A stretch of DNA of 64,000 nucleotides. Source: Bacillota bacterium (GTDB lineage Bacteria > Sysuimicrobiota > Sysuimicrobiia > Sysuimicrobiales > Segetimicrobiaceae). The position numbers and the translations under genes were made by a program. Within the stretch, counting starts at the first letter, position 1; each line of letters opens with the position of its first letter. The notes under the pieces are model-generated. The model saw only the letters and a list, made by a program, of their open reading frames with translations. It made no database searches and had not been told where the DNA came from. The stretch is from NCBI GenBank assembly GCA_021324255.1, contig JAJPJL010000003.1, positions 1-64,000 on the forward strand. Direction: 5' to 3'. This document shows, piece by piece, positions 53,285 through 61,891 of the stretch.

Positions 53285-54748
53285 ATGCGCATCGGGATCG
53301 CGGGGATCAGCCACGAAGCCTTGACCTTCTCGCCGGTGAGCCAGGCGCTCGAGGACTTCCGCGTGCTGCGCGGCCCCGAGATCTTGGGGTACCGGGGGCT
53401 CGGCGACGCGGCGCGCGCCCTTGACATCGAGCCGGTGCCGCTGCTCGTGGCTCAGGCGCACTGTCCGTCCGGCGTGGTCGAGGAACGCGCGTATCTGGAC
53501 CTCCGCGACGAGATGCTCCAGCGGCTCCACGACGCGGGGCCGCTCGACGGCGTGTGCCTCATCCTACACGGCGCGATGCTCGTGGAGCATATCGGAAGCG
53601 GCGAGACCGACCAGGTCCGCATGGTGCGGGCCGCCCTGGGCCGCGACATCCCGATCGCGGTGCGGCTGGACCCCCACGCAAATCTCACGGAGGAGTTTGC
53701 GAACAAGGCCGACACGTGGGCGTGTTTCCGCACCGCGCCGCACCGGGACCAGGCGGAAACGCTGCACCGCACGCTGGGACTCCTGGCCGAGTGCGTGCGC
53801 GCGGGCCGGCGGCCGCGGCCCGTGTTCATCCGGGTGCCGCTGTTGCTGCCGGGGGAACGCGCCACCACGGCCGTGGAGCCGATGCGGTCCCTGCTCGCGA
53901 TGGCGCGCGAGATCGAGGCCCTGCCGGGGATCCTGAACGCGGAGGTGCTCATCGGCTTCGGCTGGGCCGACACGTGGCACGCGGGCGCCAGCGTGCTCGT
54001 GACGGCCCGGGACGAGGACCACGTGCCCGAGGCCCGCCGCCAGGCGCGGCGGCTCGCGCAACGGATGTGGGACGAGCGGGAGCGCTTCACGTTCGATCAG
54101 CAGGTCGCGCGGTCCGCGGACGAGGCCATCGACGCTGCGCTCCGCGCCGAGGAGCGCCCGGTCTTCATCGCCGACTCCGGGGACAACCCCACGGCCGGCG
54201 CGCCGGGAGACTCCACGCACGTGCTCGCGCGGCTGGTGGCGCGGCGGGTGCCGGACGCCGTCGTGGCGGGCTTCCCCGACCCGGCGGCCGCCCACGCCTG
54301 CTTCCAGCGCGGCGTCGGTGGCACGGTGACGGTGGACGTCGGCGGCAAGCTCGACACCGTGCACGGCGCGCCCGTGAGGATGACCGGTACGGTCGAGCAC
54401 CTGCACCGCGCCACGGCGCCGGAGGACGTGAACTTGGCGACGCTGCGAGCGAACGGCGTCCGGGTCATCCTCTCCGACCGCCGCTACACCTACCACGGGC
54501 CGGACGACTTCGCGAAGGCCGGCATTGACGTCCTGGCGCACAAGCTCATCGTCATCAAGCTCGGGTATCTCATGGCCCCGCTGCGCGAGATCGCGCGCCG
54601 GGAAATTCTGGCGCTCACGCCCGGCTTCGCGGACATGGAGCTGACGCGCCTGCCGTACCGCTATGTCACCCGGCCCGTGTACCCGCTCGACGTCGAGATG
54701 CGGTGGCATCCGATCATCACGAACACGGCCGCCTACGGCGAAGCATGA
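53285..54748 (+). CDS. M81 family metalloenzyme (MlrC-like)
   Basis: A 487-residue protein of the family that includes MlrC, which cleaves linearised microcystin peptides. The N-terminal half reads RIGIAGISHEALTFSPV, then LILHGAMLVEHIGSGETDQV and VRLDPHANLTEEFANKADTW with the metal-binding Asp and His; the C-terminal half contains FIADSGDNPTAGAPGDSTHV. Most members in soil bacteria lie, as here, next to importers and have unknown substrates, likely modified peptides or amides. GGGAGG precedes ATG 53285. Confidence 0.9.
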   Translation: MRIGIAGISHEALTFSPVSQALEDFRVLRGPEILGYRGLGDAARALDIEPVPLLVAQAHCPSGVVEERAYLDLRDEMLQRLHDAGPLDGVCLILHGAMLVEHIGSGETDQVRMVRAALGRDIPIAVRLDPHANLTEEFANKADTWACFRTAPHRDQAETLHRTLGLLAECVRAGRRPRPVFIRVPLLLPGERATTAVEPMRSLLAMAREIEALPGILNAEVLIGFGWADTWHAGASVLVTARDEDHVPEARRQARRLAQRMWDERERFTFDQQVARSADEAIDAALRAEERPVFIADSGDNPTAGAPGDSTHVLARLVARRVPDAVVAGFPDPAAAHACFQRGVGGTVTVDVGGKLDTVHGAPVRMTGTVEHLHRATAPEDVNLATLRANGVRVILSDRRYTYHGPDDFAKAGIDVLAHKLIVIKLGYLMAPLREIARREILALTPGFADMELTRLPYRYVTRPVYPLDVEMRWHPIITNTAAYGEA

Positions 54749-54839
54749 CGCGGTCCGCCGCGCATCCCGAACCGGCGGCGGACCGCCCCGGGCCGGAACG
54801 CGCGGGCGCCGGTCGCCGGCGCCGGATGGAGGACCGCCT

Positions 54840-55664
54840 GTGACACGCGAGGTGCGCTTCGAGCTGATGCGGCCGCCCGAGATCGCCGCCGCGCGACGGG
54901 CCTGCCCGGTCGCCTACCTCCCCGTGGGGCCGCTCGAGTGGCACGGTCCGCATCTGCCGATGGGGACCGACGCGATGGCCGCCCACCGGGTCGCCATCGA
55001 GGTGGCGCGGCGCGTTGGCGGCGTTGTGCTCCCCGCGTACCATCTCGGCTCCGAGACCGTGCGCGCCGCCGACGGGCCGCAGGGCCTGCGCCCGCTGGGG
55101 CTCGAGGGACACGAACGCGTCGTGGGGATGGACTTCCCGGGGAACCCCGTGAGGAGCCTCTACATCGAGGAAGGGGCGTTCGCGGTCATCATCCGGGAGC
55201 TCGTGCGGCTCCTGAAGCAGAACGAGTACCGGCTCGTCGTGATCGTGAACGGGCACGGCGCGCCGAATCACGTGCGCGCGCTGCGCCGGGTCGCGGCCGA
55301 GGAAAACGAGCCGCCCCGCGCGTGGGTCGTCTTCGAGCGCAGCGGCGCCGGGCCGCTCGCCCCCGAGCACGACCCGGGGCACGCCGGGCGCGGGGAGACG
55401 TCCGTCATGATGGTGGCGGCGCCGGCGAGCGTCGACCTGAGCGCTCTGCCGCCGGCCGGGACGCCGCTTCGCTATCGGGACTACGGGATCGTCAACGGCG
55501 CCGCGTTCGACGGCCGGCCCACGCCTGATTTCACCGTGCCGGCCGAGGCGGACCCGCGGGCGGCATCGGCGGCCGAGGGCGCGGCCCTCCTCGAGCGCAA
55601 CGTCGAGCGCCTCGCCGCGCAGATGCGGCGGCACATCGCGACGTACCTGGGCGAACACCGCTAG
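54840..55664 (+). CDS. Creatininase-family amidohydrolase
   Basis: A 274-residue zinc/manganese hydrolase. Metal motif LPVGPLEWHGPHLPMGTDA (Glu, His, Asp) and NGHGAPNH, plus the glutamate in HAGRGETSVMM. The family covers creatinine amidohydrolase, formamide hydrolases and peptide-maturation enzymes. GTG 54840 has GGAGG seven bases upstream. It closes the LacI-controlled operon and would hydrolyse an amide or lactam of the imported compound (inference). Confidence 0.9.
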   Translation: MTREVRFELMRPPEIAAARRACPVAYLPVGPLEWHGPHLPMGTDAMAAHRVAIEVARRVGGVVLPAYHLGSETVRAADGPQGLRPLGLEGHERVVGMDFPGNPVRSLYIEEGAFAVIIRELVRLLKQNEYRLVVIVNGHGAPNHVRALRRVAAEENEPPRAWVVFERSGAGPLAPEHDPGHAGRGETSVMMVAAPASVDLSALPPAGTPLRYRDYGIVNGAAFDGRPTPDFTVPAEADPRAASAAEGAALLERNVERLAAQMRRHIATYLGEHR

Positions 55665-55768
55665 CGCGGCATGGTGGATTCGGGGCGATGGTAGTCGGGA
55701 GCCGCCCGAGTCCCGAGTGCGCGACGCGGGGCCGGTCGACGCCGTGAGGTAGAGACTGGACGGGACTT

Positions 55769-56716
55769 TTAGCGGGCCGGCGCGCGGAGCGAGACGACCG
55801 AGAGCAGCTCGAACAGCACGTTGGCGGCCAGCATCGCGGTGAGGCCGGCATGGTCGTACGGCGGCGCGACCTCGACCAGGTCGAACGCGACGATGTCGAG
55901 CCCCGCGAGCCCGCGCAGCAGCTCGAGCGCCTGCGCGCTCGTGAGGCCGCCGACCTCCGGCGTGCCCGTGCCGGGCGCGAACGCGGGGTCCACCGCGTCG
56001 ATATCGAACGACACGTACACCTTGCGCCCGGCCAGCCGCCGGACGGGCTCGAGCGCCGCGCCGGTGCCGCGCCGGTGGAGCTCTTCGGCCCGCACCACGG
56101 TCACCCCGTGCGTCTCGCCGAACGCGAAGTCTTCCGGGCCGTACACCGGACCGCGGATGCCGAGCTGCACCGTCGCCTTGGGATCGTAGAGACCTTCCTC
56201 CAGCGCGCGCCGGAACGGCGTCCCGTGGAAGTACCGGTTGCCGAAATACTCGTCCCACATGTCCTGGTGGCTGTCGAAGTGCACGAACGCGACCGGACCG
56301 TGCGCGCGCGCGACCGCGCGCAGGATGGCGAGCGAGATGGAGTGATCGCCGCCGATGCACGCCGGCACGGCGCCGGCCGCAAGGATCGCGCCCACGGCCC
56401 GCTCGATCCGCCCGTACGTGTCCAGGATGTCCATGGGATTGGTATCCACGTCGCCGCAGTCCGCAATCCTGAGAGCGGCGAACGGCGATGCCCGCAGCAC
56501 GGGGTGATACGGGCGAATCAGGGCGGAATGCACACGGATCTCCCGCGGCCCGAAGCGGGCGCCCGAGCGGTAGCTGGTGCCCCCGTCGAACGGGACCCCG
56601 ACGATCGCCACGTCCAGGCCCTCGAGATCGCGGACGTACGGCAGCCGCATGAACGTCGGCAGTTGCGCGAATCGCGGCGACTGAAATGCGTCGGGCGGCT
56701 CAAAGCGGGTCGTCAC
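55769..56716 (-). CDS. Agmatinase-family ureohydrolase
   Basis: A 315-residue binuclear manganese enzyme of the arginase/agmatinase group, which releases urea from guanidino compounds. Metal residues: His in IGGDHSISLAIL, then HFDSHQDMWDEYFG and SFDIDAVDPAFAPGTGTPE. The first aspartate motif reads DSHQD rather than the commoner DAHxD. Agmatine, guanidinobutyrate or guanidinopropionate are all possible substrates. It stands alone, divergent from the LOG gene. Confidence 0.9.
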   Translation of the reverse strand: MTTRFEPPDAFQSPRFAQLPTFMRLPYVRDLEGLDVAIVGVPFDGGTSYRSGARFGPREIRVHSALIRPYHPVLRASPFAALRIADCGDVDTNPMDILDTYGRIERAVGAILAAGAVPACIGGDHSISLAILRAVARAHGPVAFVHFDSHQDMWDEYFGNRYFHGTPFRRALEEGLYDPKATVQLGIRGPVYGPEDFAFGETHGVTVVRAEELHRRGTGAALEPVRRLAGRKVYVSFDIDAVDPAFAPGTGTPEVGGLTSAQALELLRGLAGLDIVAFDLVEVAPPYDHAGLTAMLAANVLFELLSVVSLRAPAR

Positions 56717-56861
56717 GGCAATCGGCCTCGTCTTTGGGTTGTCCGAACCGAACCGGCGGGCGGCATTCAGATGCCGGAGCCGTCGTTCGTCTTCGGGCCG
56801 AGGATTCCCTCCGGCGCGGGGACGGGGATCGCCGCGCGCCCGCCCCGAATCACACCGGCGT

Positions 56862-57449
56862 ATGCGGCGTCTCTGCGTCTTCTGTGCGTCGAGCCCCGGA
56901 CGGGATGCATGCTATCGTGAAGGCGCCCGGGCGCTCGGGCGCCTGCTCGCGTCCCGGGGGATCGGCCTCGTCTACGGCGGCGGCCGGGTCGGTCTCATGG
57001 GCGCGCTGGCGGATGCCGCGCTCCAGAACGGGGGCGACGTCATCGGCGTCATCCCGCGGGCGCTCATGGATCGCGAGATCGCGCACGCCGGCCTCCGCGA
57101 ACTGCGCGTGGTAGCGTCGATGCACGCGCGCAAAGCCGAGATGGCCGCGCTGGCCGACGGCTTCGTGGCGCTCCCCGGCGGATCCGGCACCCTGGATGAA
57201 TTCTTCGAGATGTGGACCTGGGGACAGCTCGGGCTGCATCACAAGCCGGTGGGGTTGCTCGACGTGGACGGCTTCTTCGGGCCGCTCGTCGCCCTGATCG
57301 ATCGCATGGTCGGGGACGGATTCCTGGACCAGGCCTACCGCACGGCACTCGTCATCGAGGAGGACGCAGCGTTGCTCGTCGACCGCCTCGACGCGTACGT
57401 GCCGCCGCCGCCCAAATGGCCCGGCGCACCGCCGGCATCGGGAGCATGA
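56862..57449 (+). CDS. LOG-family protein (TIGR00730)
   Basis: A 195-residue Rossmann-fold enzyme of the lysine decarboxylase-like group, known in several species to hydrolyse nucleoside 5'-monophosphates (LOG phosphoribohydrolase, cytokinin-activating in plants). Signatures: VYGGGRVGLMG and PGGSGTLDEFFEMWTWGQLG, both intact. ATG 56862 is at the start of the conserved fold (MRRLCVFCASSPG); an upstream start at 56739 only adds an Arg-rich stretch. Confidence 0.92.
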   Translation: MRRLCVFCASSPGRDACYREGARALGRLLASRGIGLVYGGGRVGLMGALADAALQNGGDVIGVIPRALMDREIAHAGLRELRVVASMHARKAEMAALADGFVALPGGSGTLDEFFEMWTWGQLGLHHKPVGLLDVDGFFGPLVALIDRMVGDGFLDQAYRTALVIEEDAALLVDRLDAYVPPPPKWPGAPPASGA

Positions 57450-57518
57450 CAAGCTCCCCGGCCCGACCCAGGGGCGCCTCGCCCGGGCCGCCGGGGCCCG
57501 CGGCCACGGACGGCGCGG

Positions 57519-58586
57519 TCAAGGGCCGGCCGCCGGAGACAGCGCCGGGCCGGCGAGCACGAGCGACGCGAGCCGGTCCAGGTCCGCGCGGCCCGAGACC
57601 TCGTAGACCGAAATCCGCTCGCACACCGCGGCCAGGGTGGATTCCACCACCGCGGGATCGGGCGGGCGAAGGTCGTAGACGCCGAGCCCCTTGACCACCT
57701 GCCCGAGCGCCGCGGCGCGCTCCGCCTGCGGGATCGTGTGCACGCTCCACCCCCGGCTGTCGAGGCTCCAGCGGAGCAGAAAGACGGCGCGCAGCGTGCC
57801 TCGAAGCCGGACGGTACCCGGCCCGTAGATGGCCTCTACGTCGACGTCTCGCTTGCGTTCGAGGCGCCACAACCGTTCGGGCGGCATCGGCCGGTAACGA
57901 GTCACCTCGTCCGCCGGCAACAGGCGGGTGAGCCGGGGCACGCGGAGGAGCGTCCCGGGATTGACGCGCGGCTGCTTTGGGATGCCCACCATCTCGGCGC
58001 CGTCCGGCGACGGCCGCAGGAAGAGACGATCGTTGCTCACCAGGTGATGATGCCGCTCGAGCAACATGAGCGCGAGCGTCGACTTGCCCGTTCCGGACGA
58101 CGAGGCAAACGCGATGCCCCCCGCGTCGCCGAGGATGGCGGAGGCGTGCAGCACGATGTAGCCGCGGTGCACCAGCGTCTTGGCCAGGGCCATCATCACC
58201 ATGTTGACGGCCTGGTTGAAGTTGGTCTCCACGTCTCCGACGACGTAGAGGCTCCGTTCCGCGACGTAGACGACCACGCCGGTCCGGCGCTTGAGGACGA
58301 CCCGAGCGTCGCCGGCGTCGTAGAACGCCTCCTTCACGCGGTCGGCGCGGGAGCGGCGGGGCACGTCCCGCATCCGGGCCTCGTCGTACACGGGCGTTCC
58401 GCAGAACAGAAACACCTCGGCGGCAGGCTCACCGCCATCCGCGCCGACGTAGGCGTCGAAATACCGGCACAGGCGTTCATGCACGGCGGGTGCATTGGTG
58501 TGCACGCGCAGCGGGATCCCGGCAATGTCCAGCGCGATGGTCGCGCTAGGCCGGTACGCGCGGATGATCGATGCCAGTTCGCTCAT
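57519..58586 (-). CDS. HprK-related kinase B (GAK-system type)
   Basis: A 355-residue protein. The C-terminal half has the fold of HPr serine kinase/phosphorylase: VLHASAILGDAGGIAFASSS runs into the P-loop SGTGKSTLALMLL, followed by VSNDRLFL. The N-terminal 140 residues are a separate alpha/beta region without a known function. True HPr kinase partners (ptsH, ptsI) are absent here, so its target is unlikely to be HPr. I recall this family as HprK-related kinase B, linked to ATP-grasp and amphi-Trp proteins in an uncharacterised 'GAK' system; those genes indeed lie directly upstream. It overlaps the ATP-grasp gene by 41 bases. Confidence 0.85.
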   Translation of the reverse strand: MSELASIIRAYRPSATIALDIAGIPLRVHTNAPAVHERLCRYFDAYVGADGGEPAAEVFLFCGTPVYDEARMRDVPRRSRADRVKEAFYDAGDARVVLKRRTGVVVYVAERSLYVVGDVETNFNQAVNMVMMALAKTLVHRGYIVLHASAILGDAGGIAFASSSGTGKSTLALMLLERHHHLVSNDRLFLRPSPDGAEMVGIPKQPRVNPGTLLRVPRLTRLLPADEVTRYRPMPPERLWRLERKRDVDVEAIYGPGTVRLRGTLRAVFLLRWSLDSRGWSVHTIPQAERAAALGQVVKGLGVYDLRPPDPAVVESTLAAVCERISVYEVSGRADLDRLASLVLAGPALSPAAGP

Positions 58587-59475
58587 CGGGCGTCCGTTCC
58601 CGGAGCGTGCGGACGACGTGCTCGGCGTAACGCTGCGCGGCGTCGATGCCCTGCGTGCGCCACAAGCCGCCGAAGCCGCCGAACGCGCTCACCTCGTACG
58701 CGAGATAGCCGTGCGGCCCTTCCACCAGATCCACGCACGTGAACGTCAACCCGAACACGGCGGCCGCCCGAACGGCGAAGTCCCGCATCGCCGGGGTGAC
58801 CGGACACGGTTCGTAATGGCCGCCGGCCGCGGTGGTCGTCAGCCAGGCATCGGTGCGCGCCACGCGGTAGTACGCCCCGAGCACCTCGCGGGCCAGGACG
58901 ACCACGCCGATATCCCGGCCGGCGTGCGGCACGTACTCCTGGACGTAAAAGGGCATGCGCCACTGCCGCTGCCAGCGCCGGAGCGCCAGGCGGAGGGGCG
59001 CTCCGCCGGCGAGCATCAACATGCCGCTTCCCTTGGACGTGAACAGCGGCTTGACGACCGCACGGCCCCACCGCCGGATCGCCGCCGCCGCCTCCGCGAC
59101 ACTCTCCGTCACGATCGTCCGGGGCAGCGGGATGCCCGCCTCGCTCAGGCGCTCCGTCATGCGGTAACGGTCCTGGACCTCCGCGACCGCCGGCGCCGGG
59201 CTGAAGACGCGAACGCCGCGCGCCTCGAGCTGGATCAGCAGGTGCACCCGGCTCGGCGCCATCGGATCCGTCGTGGAGCCCAGCTTCTTGACGACCACCG
59301 CATCGAGGTCGCCGAGATCGACGCCCGCATGCCGCACCGCGCCACCCGGCAGCTCGACGGCGCAGTCCGCGGCCGAAAACACGAGCGTCTCGCAGCCGCA
59401 CTGCTCCAGGGCCTGCCTGAGATGCTCGGTGGACCACGCCCCCGGAATGCCGGCGACGCCGACCCGCAGCGTCAC
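58546..59475 (-). CDS. RimK-like ATP-grasp ligase (GAK-system type)
   Basis: A 309-residue ATP-grasp enzyme, which normally joins a carboxylate to an amine through an acyl phosphate. N-terminal domain RVGVAGIPGAWSTEHLRQAL; AVVKPLFTSKGSGMLML is the ATP-lysine and glycine loop; FYVQEYVPHAGRDIGVVVLA holds the metal/ATP acidic residues; the end reads CVDLVEGPHGYLAYEVSAFG with the last metal glutamate. The pattern is like RimK, which adds glutamates to a protein. The GTG start at 59475 overlaps the PhoU-kinase gene by four bases. Substrate unknown. Confidence 0.88.
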   Translation of the reverse strand: MTLRVGVAGIPGAWSTEHLRQALEQCGCETLVFSAADCAVELPGGAVRHAGVDLGDLDAVVVKKLGSTTDPMAPSRVHLLIQLEARGVRVFSPAPAVAEVQDRYRMTERLSEAGIPLPRTIVTESVAEAAAAIRRWGRAVVKPLFTSKGSGMLMLAGGAPLRLALRRWQRQWRMPFYVQEYVPHAGRDIGVVVLAREVLGAYYRVARTDAWLTTTAAGGHYEPCPVTPAMRDFAVRAAAVFGLTFTCVDLVEGPHGYLAYEVSAFGGFGGLWRTQGIDAAQRYAEHVVRTLRERTPDERTGIDHPRVPA

Positions 59476-61058
59476 GACGCGGCCACCGCCTGCTGCAGCA
59501 ACGCCACACCCCGCCGCAGCAAGCCCTCGGCATGGTCGGGGTCGATGACGACCCGCACGGACGTCACGCACGACCGCGCGATGCTGAGGAGCAGCCGGCG
59601 CTCGAATGCGCGGTCGCCGTGCGCGGCGCCGAACTCCCGGGCGAACCGTTCGACGGCCGCATCGATCGCCGCGACGTCCTCCCGGACCGCCGGGGCGAGG
59701 TCGGGCCGGCGCTCCATGGAGAGCACAAACACGCTCACGTCCTGGAGGTAGTCGCCGAGCCGCGAGCGATGCACGTCGATGAACTTGATCTGTCCCGTCC
59801 GCTCGTTGTAGAGTACGTTGTTGGCGTTGAAGTCGCCGTGGAGCCAGACGGAGAACGGCGGTACGAGGGTCGGCTCCACGGCCTCCGCGCGCCGCAGCAG
59901 GTCGGCGAACGACGCGGGGCCGTCCGGCAGCGCGATCTGCCACTCCAGGTAGGGCCGCAGCTCGGGGTGCAGCGCAAACGCCTCCGGCAGGCGGCGCAGG
60001 ATCTGCGCGACGTAATCGACGGCGGGGGGCGTCCGGACAAGCGTGCTGTCCCACACCTGGCGCACGGCCGCAAGCACGCGCTCGGTCGCACGCAGCTTGG
60101 CGTCGCGCGGGGCATCGGACAGGTACAGCTCGGAGAGGAGCGCGCTGTCGACGAACTCGCGCAGCAGCGCCTGCCGGTCCCCGACCGTGACCGATCCAAG
60201 AATGCGGGGCGTGAGCCCGCCGGCGATCTGCTCCCACGCCCGGAGCTTTTCGGTCTCCTCCTGGATCTTGCGCCGGGTTCCCTCCTTGTAGAGTACGTCG
60301 CCCTCGCGGCCGGAGATCCGCGCCACCACCGCGCCGCTCACCCCGTCCCAGTACGGGCGAAACTCCACGTCGGGCCGCGTGCCCTCGGGAAGCAGCAGGT
60401 CGAGCTGCTGATACTGGGAGAACTTCAAGCGACGACGGGTCAGCAGGAAGATCACCTGCTCGCCGATATTGAGCGCGTAGTCGGCCACCTTTTCCAGATA
60501 CTTCATGACCGCCAAACAGTGCAGCACGTACGGGACGGCGGCGGGGTCGGTCTGAATGCGCCGGCGCGCCTCGCCGAGATAGCGGACGTAGTGCCTGTCC
60601 AGCTCCGACTCGCGCAGGCAGGCGCCGCGGGCCTTCTCCAGGTCGCGGGCGTTGAACGCGTCGACCACCTCCGCGACCGCGGTCACCGCGCACCGCTCGA
60701 GCTCGTCAAAGGTAAACTCGATGCGGGGAATCGCTTCGCGGACCAGCAGCCGGACACGCTTCGCGATGTGCGTCCCCGCGTCGCCGATCCGCTCGAGGTT
60801 GAGCGCGATCTTCACGGTGGCGCGAACGGCACGGAGCCCGTCCGCGGACAAACCGCCCGTCGCGGCGAGGGCGAAGCATCGTTCCTCGAGCTCCACGTTG
60901 AGATGGTCGACCGCGTCGTCGCGCTCGATGATCTCCTCGGCCAGCGCCAAATCGCGGCGCGCGTAGCACCGCAACGCCCGTTCGAGCTGGTCGACCGCCA
61001 GCCGCCCGAGCTTGGTGACCTCGCCCCGCACGCCGGTCAGCAGGCTATCGGTGGCCAT
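59472..61058 (-). CDS. PhoU domain-APH kinase fusion protein
   Basis: A 528-residue protein joining two folds rarely found together. Residues 1-210 are a PhoU helical repeat pair with the two family motifs, NLERIGDAGTHIAKR and YLEKVADYALNIGEQ, which in PhoU bind metal clusters. Residues 230-528 form an aminoglycoside-phosphotransferase-type kinase: WLHGDFNANNVLYN holds the catalytic Asp, and IKFIDVHRSR the metal Asp. ATG 61058 is favoured by GGAAAGG upstream; ATG 61076 would add six residues. It is coupled by overlap to the ATP-grasp gene. It may phosphorylate a small molecule or sense phosphate for the pathway. Confidence 0.88.
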   Translation of the reverse strand: MATDSLLTGVRGEVTKLGRLAVDQLERALRCYARRDLALAEEIIERDDAVDHLNVELEERCFALAATGGLSADGLRAVRATVKIALNLERIGDAGTHIAKRVRLLVREAIPRIEFTFDELERCAVTAVAEVVDAFNARDLEKARGACLRESELDRHYVRYLGEARRRIQTDPAAVPYVLHCLAVMKYLEKVADYALNIGEQVIFLLTRRRLKFSQYQQLDLLLPEGTRPDVEFRPYWDGVSGAVVARISGREGDVLYKEGTRRKIQEETEKLRAWEQIAGGLTPRILGSVTVGDRQALLREFVDSALLSELYLSDAPRDAKLRATERVLAAVRQVWDSTLVRTPPAVDYVAQILRRLPEAFALHPELRPYLEWQIALPDGPASFADLLRRAEAVEPTLVPPFSVWLHGDFNANNVLYNERTGQIKFIDVHRSRLGDYLQDVSVFVLSMERRPDLAPAVREDVAAIDAAVERFAREFGAAHGDRAFERRLLLSIARSCVTSVRVVIDPDHAEGLLRRGVALLQQAVAAS

Positions 61059-61162
61059 GATGGCCTTTCCGGGCATCCTCGGCCGTCACCGGCCGGATGC
61101 GTACGGTGTGCGGCCGGTCCACGGGCGGTTCGTCTCGTCGAAATGCGCGGGACCTTGGACGG

Positions 61163-61495
61163 TTACTGCGGCGCCGATGCGCCCGCGGACTGCCGGCCCC
61201 CTTCGTCCCTGGGATCGACGGTGATCTCGAGGGCCTCCGCCGCCGAGGCGTACTCCGGTTTCCACGAGAGCTCCATGGCGATGCTGCCCGCCGACTTCTC
61301 GGGCTTACCCTCGGCCTCGATCTCGAATGCGAGCATCGCGGTCGGCTCGAGCCGGACGCCGCGCTCCCCGGCCGTGAAGCCGATGACGCCGCGCCGCAAC
61401 CCGTCCGCGATCCTCACGAGGTAGTCCGCTACCTGGGACGCCCCGAGCGTGGCCGAAAACTCGAACGTGCCGCCTTTGTCCTCGCGCTTGGCCAT
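61163..61495 (-). CDS. Amphi-Trp domain protein 1
   Basis: A 110-residue protein. The domain spans nearly all of it: TFEFSATLGASQVADYLVRI, then GLRRGVIGFTAGERGVRLEP, ending with the characteristic AMELSWKPEY tryptophan strand. The last 20 residues are Ala/Gly/Ser-rich. I recall amphi-Trp domains as small partners of HprK-related kinases; their role is unknown. It could be the phosphorylated target or the carrier in this cluster. It lies 36 bases after amphi-Trp protein 2. Confidence 0.82.
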   Translation of the reverse strand: MAKREDKGGTFEFSATLGASQVADYLVRIADGLRRGVIGFTAGERGVRLEPTAMLAFEIEAEGKPEKSAGSIAMELSWKPEYASAAEALEITVDPRDEGGRQSAGASAPQ

Positions 61496-61531
61496 ATGCC
61501 TCCCCCTTTGGGCGCGCCTCGACGCCGGCTG

Positions 61532-61774
61532 TCAGGACGAGGTCGTGACGCTCAGCGGGACGCGCCAGTGGAGCCCGATGTGCATGGCCCCGCCGGTACC
61601 GTCTTCTTCGGCGCGAATCTCCAGGCGAATTACCTGTCCGAGGCGATAGGCGTGTCGTTCCTCGCTCGAGCGGATAACGACCGTGCCGTGCATCAGTCCC
61701 AACGAGAGCTGATTCATCAATCCGGCGGCCTCCACACACGGCATCGCTACCGTCGCCTTGAGCGGTCTCGCCAT
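61532..61774 (-). CDS. Amphi-Trp domain protein 2
   Basis: An 80-residue protein that reads as a diverged copy of the previous one: AAGLMNQLSLGLMHGTVVI, YRLGQVIRLEIRAEED, and the closing MHIGLHWRVPL tryptophan strand. ATG 61774 starts at the fold; a GTG- or ATG-extended frame to 61819 adds Arg-rich residues without support. Two amphi-Trp genes side by side suggest a pair or heterodimer. Confidence 0.75.
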   Translation of the reverse strand: MARPLKATVAMPCVEAAGLMNQLSLGLMHGTVVIRSSEERHAYRLGQVIRLEIRAEEDGTGGAMHIGLHWRVPLSVTTSS

Positions 61775-61891
61775 GCGGTCACTCTCCCGGATGCGTCTTG
61801 GGGCTCGGGGTACGCCCACCCTCGCCTACCGCCGTCGCCTATGCGCCGCATGGCACCGGCGGCCGCGAGGGCCGCTCGATCGCATCTCTTG

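Noticed and set aside
57519-58586. Genuine HPr kinase/phosphorylase
   Set aside because: The N-terminal half differs, the P-loop region reads ASSSGTGKST, and no ptsH or ptsI is present; the ATP-grasp and amphi-Trp neighbours point to the HprK-related group.
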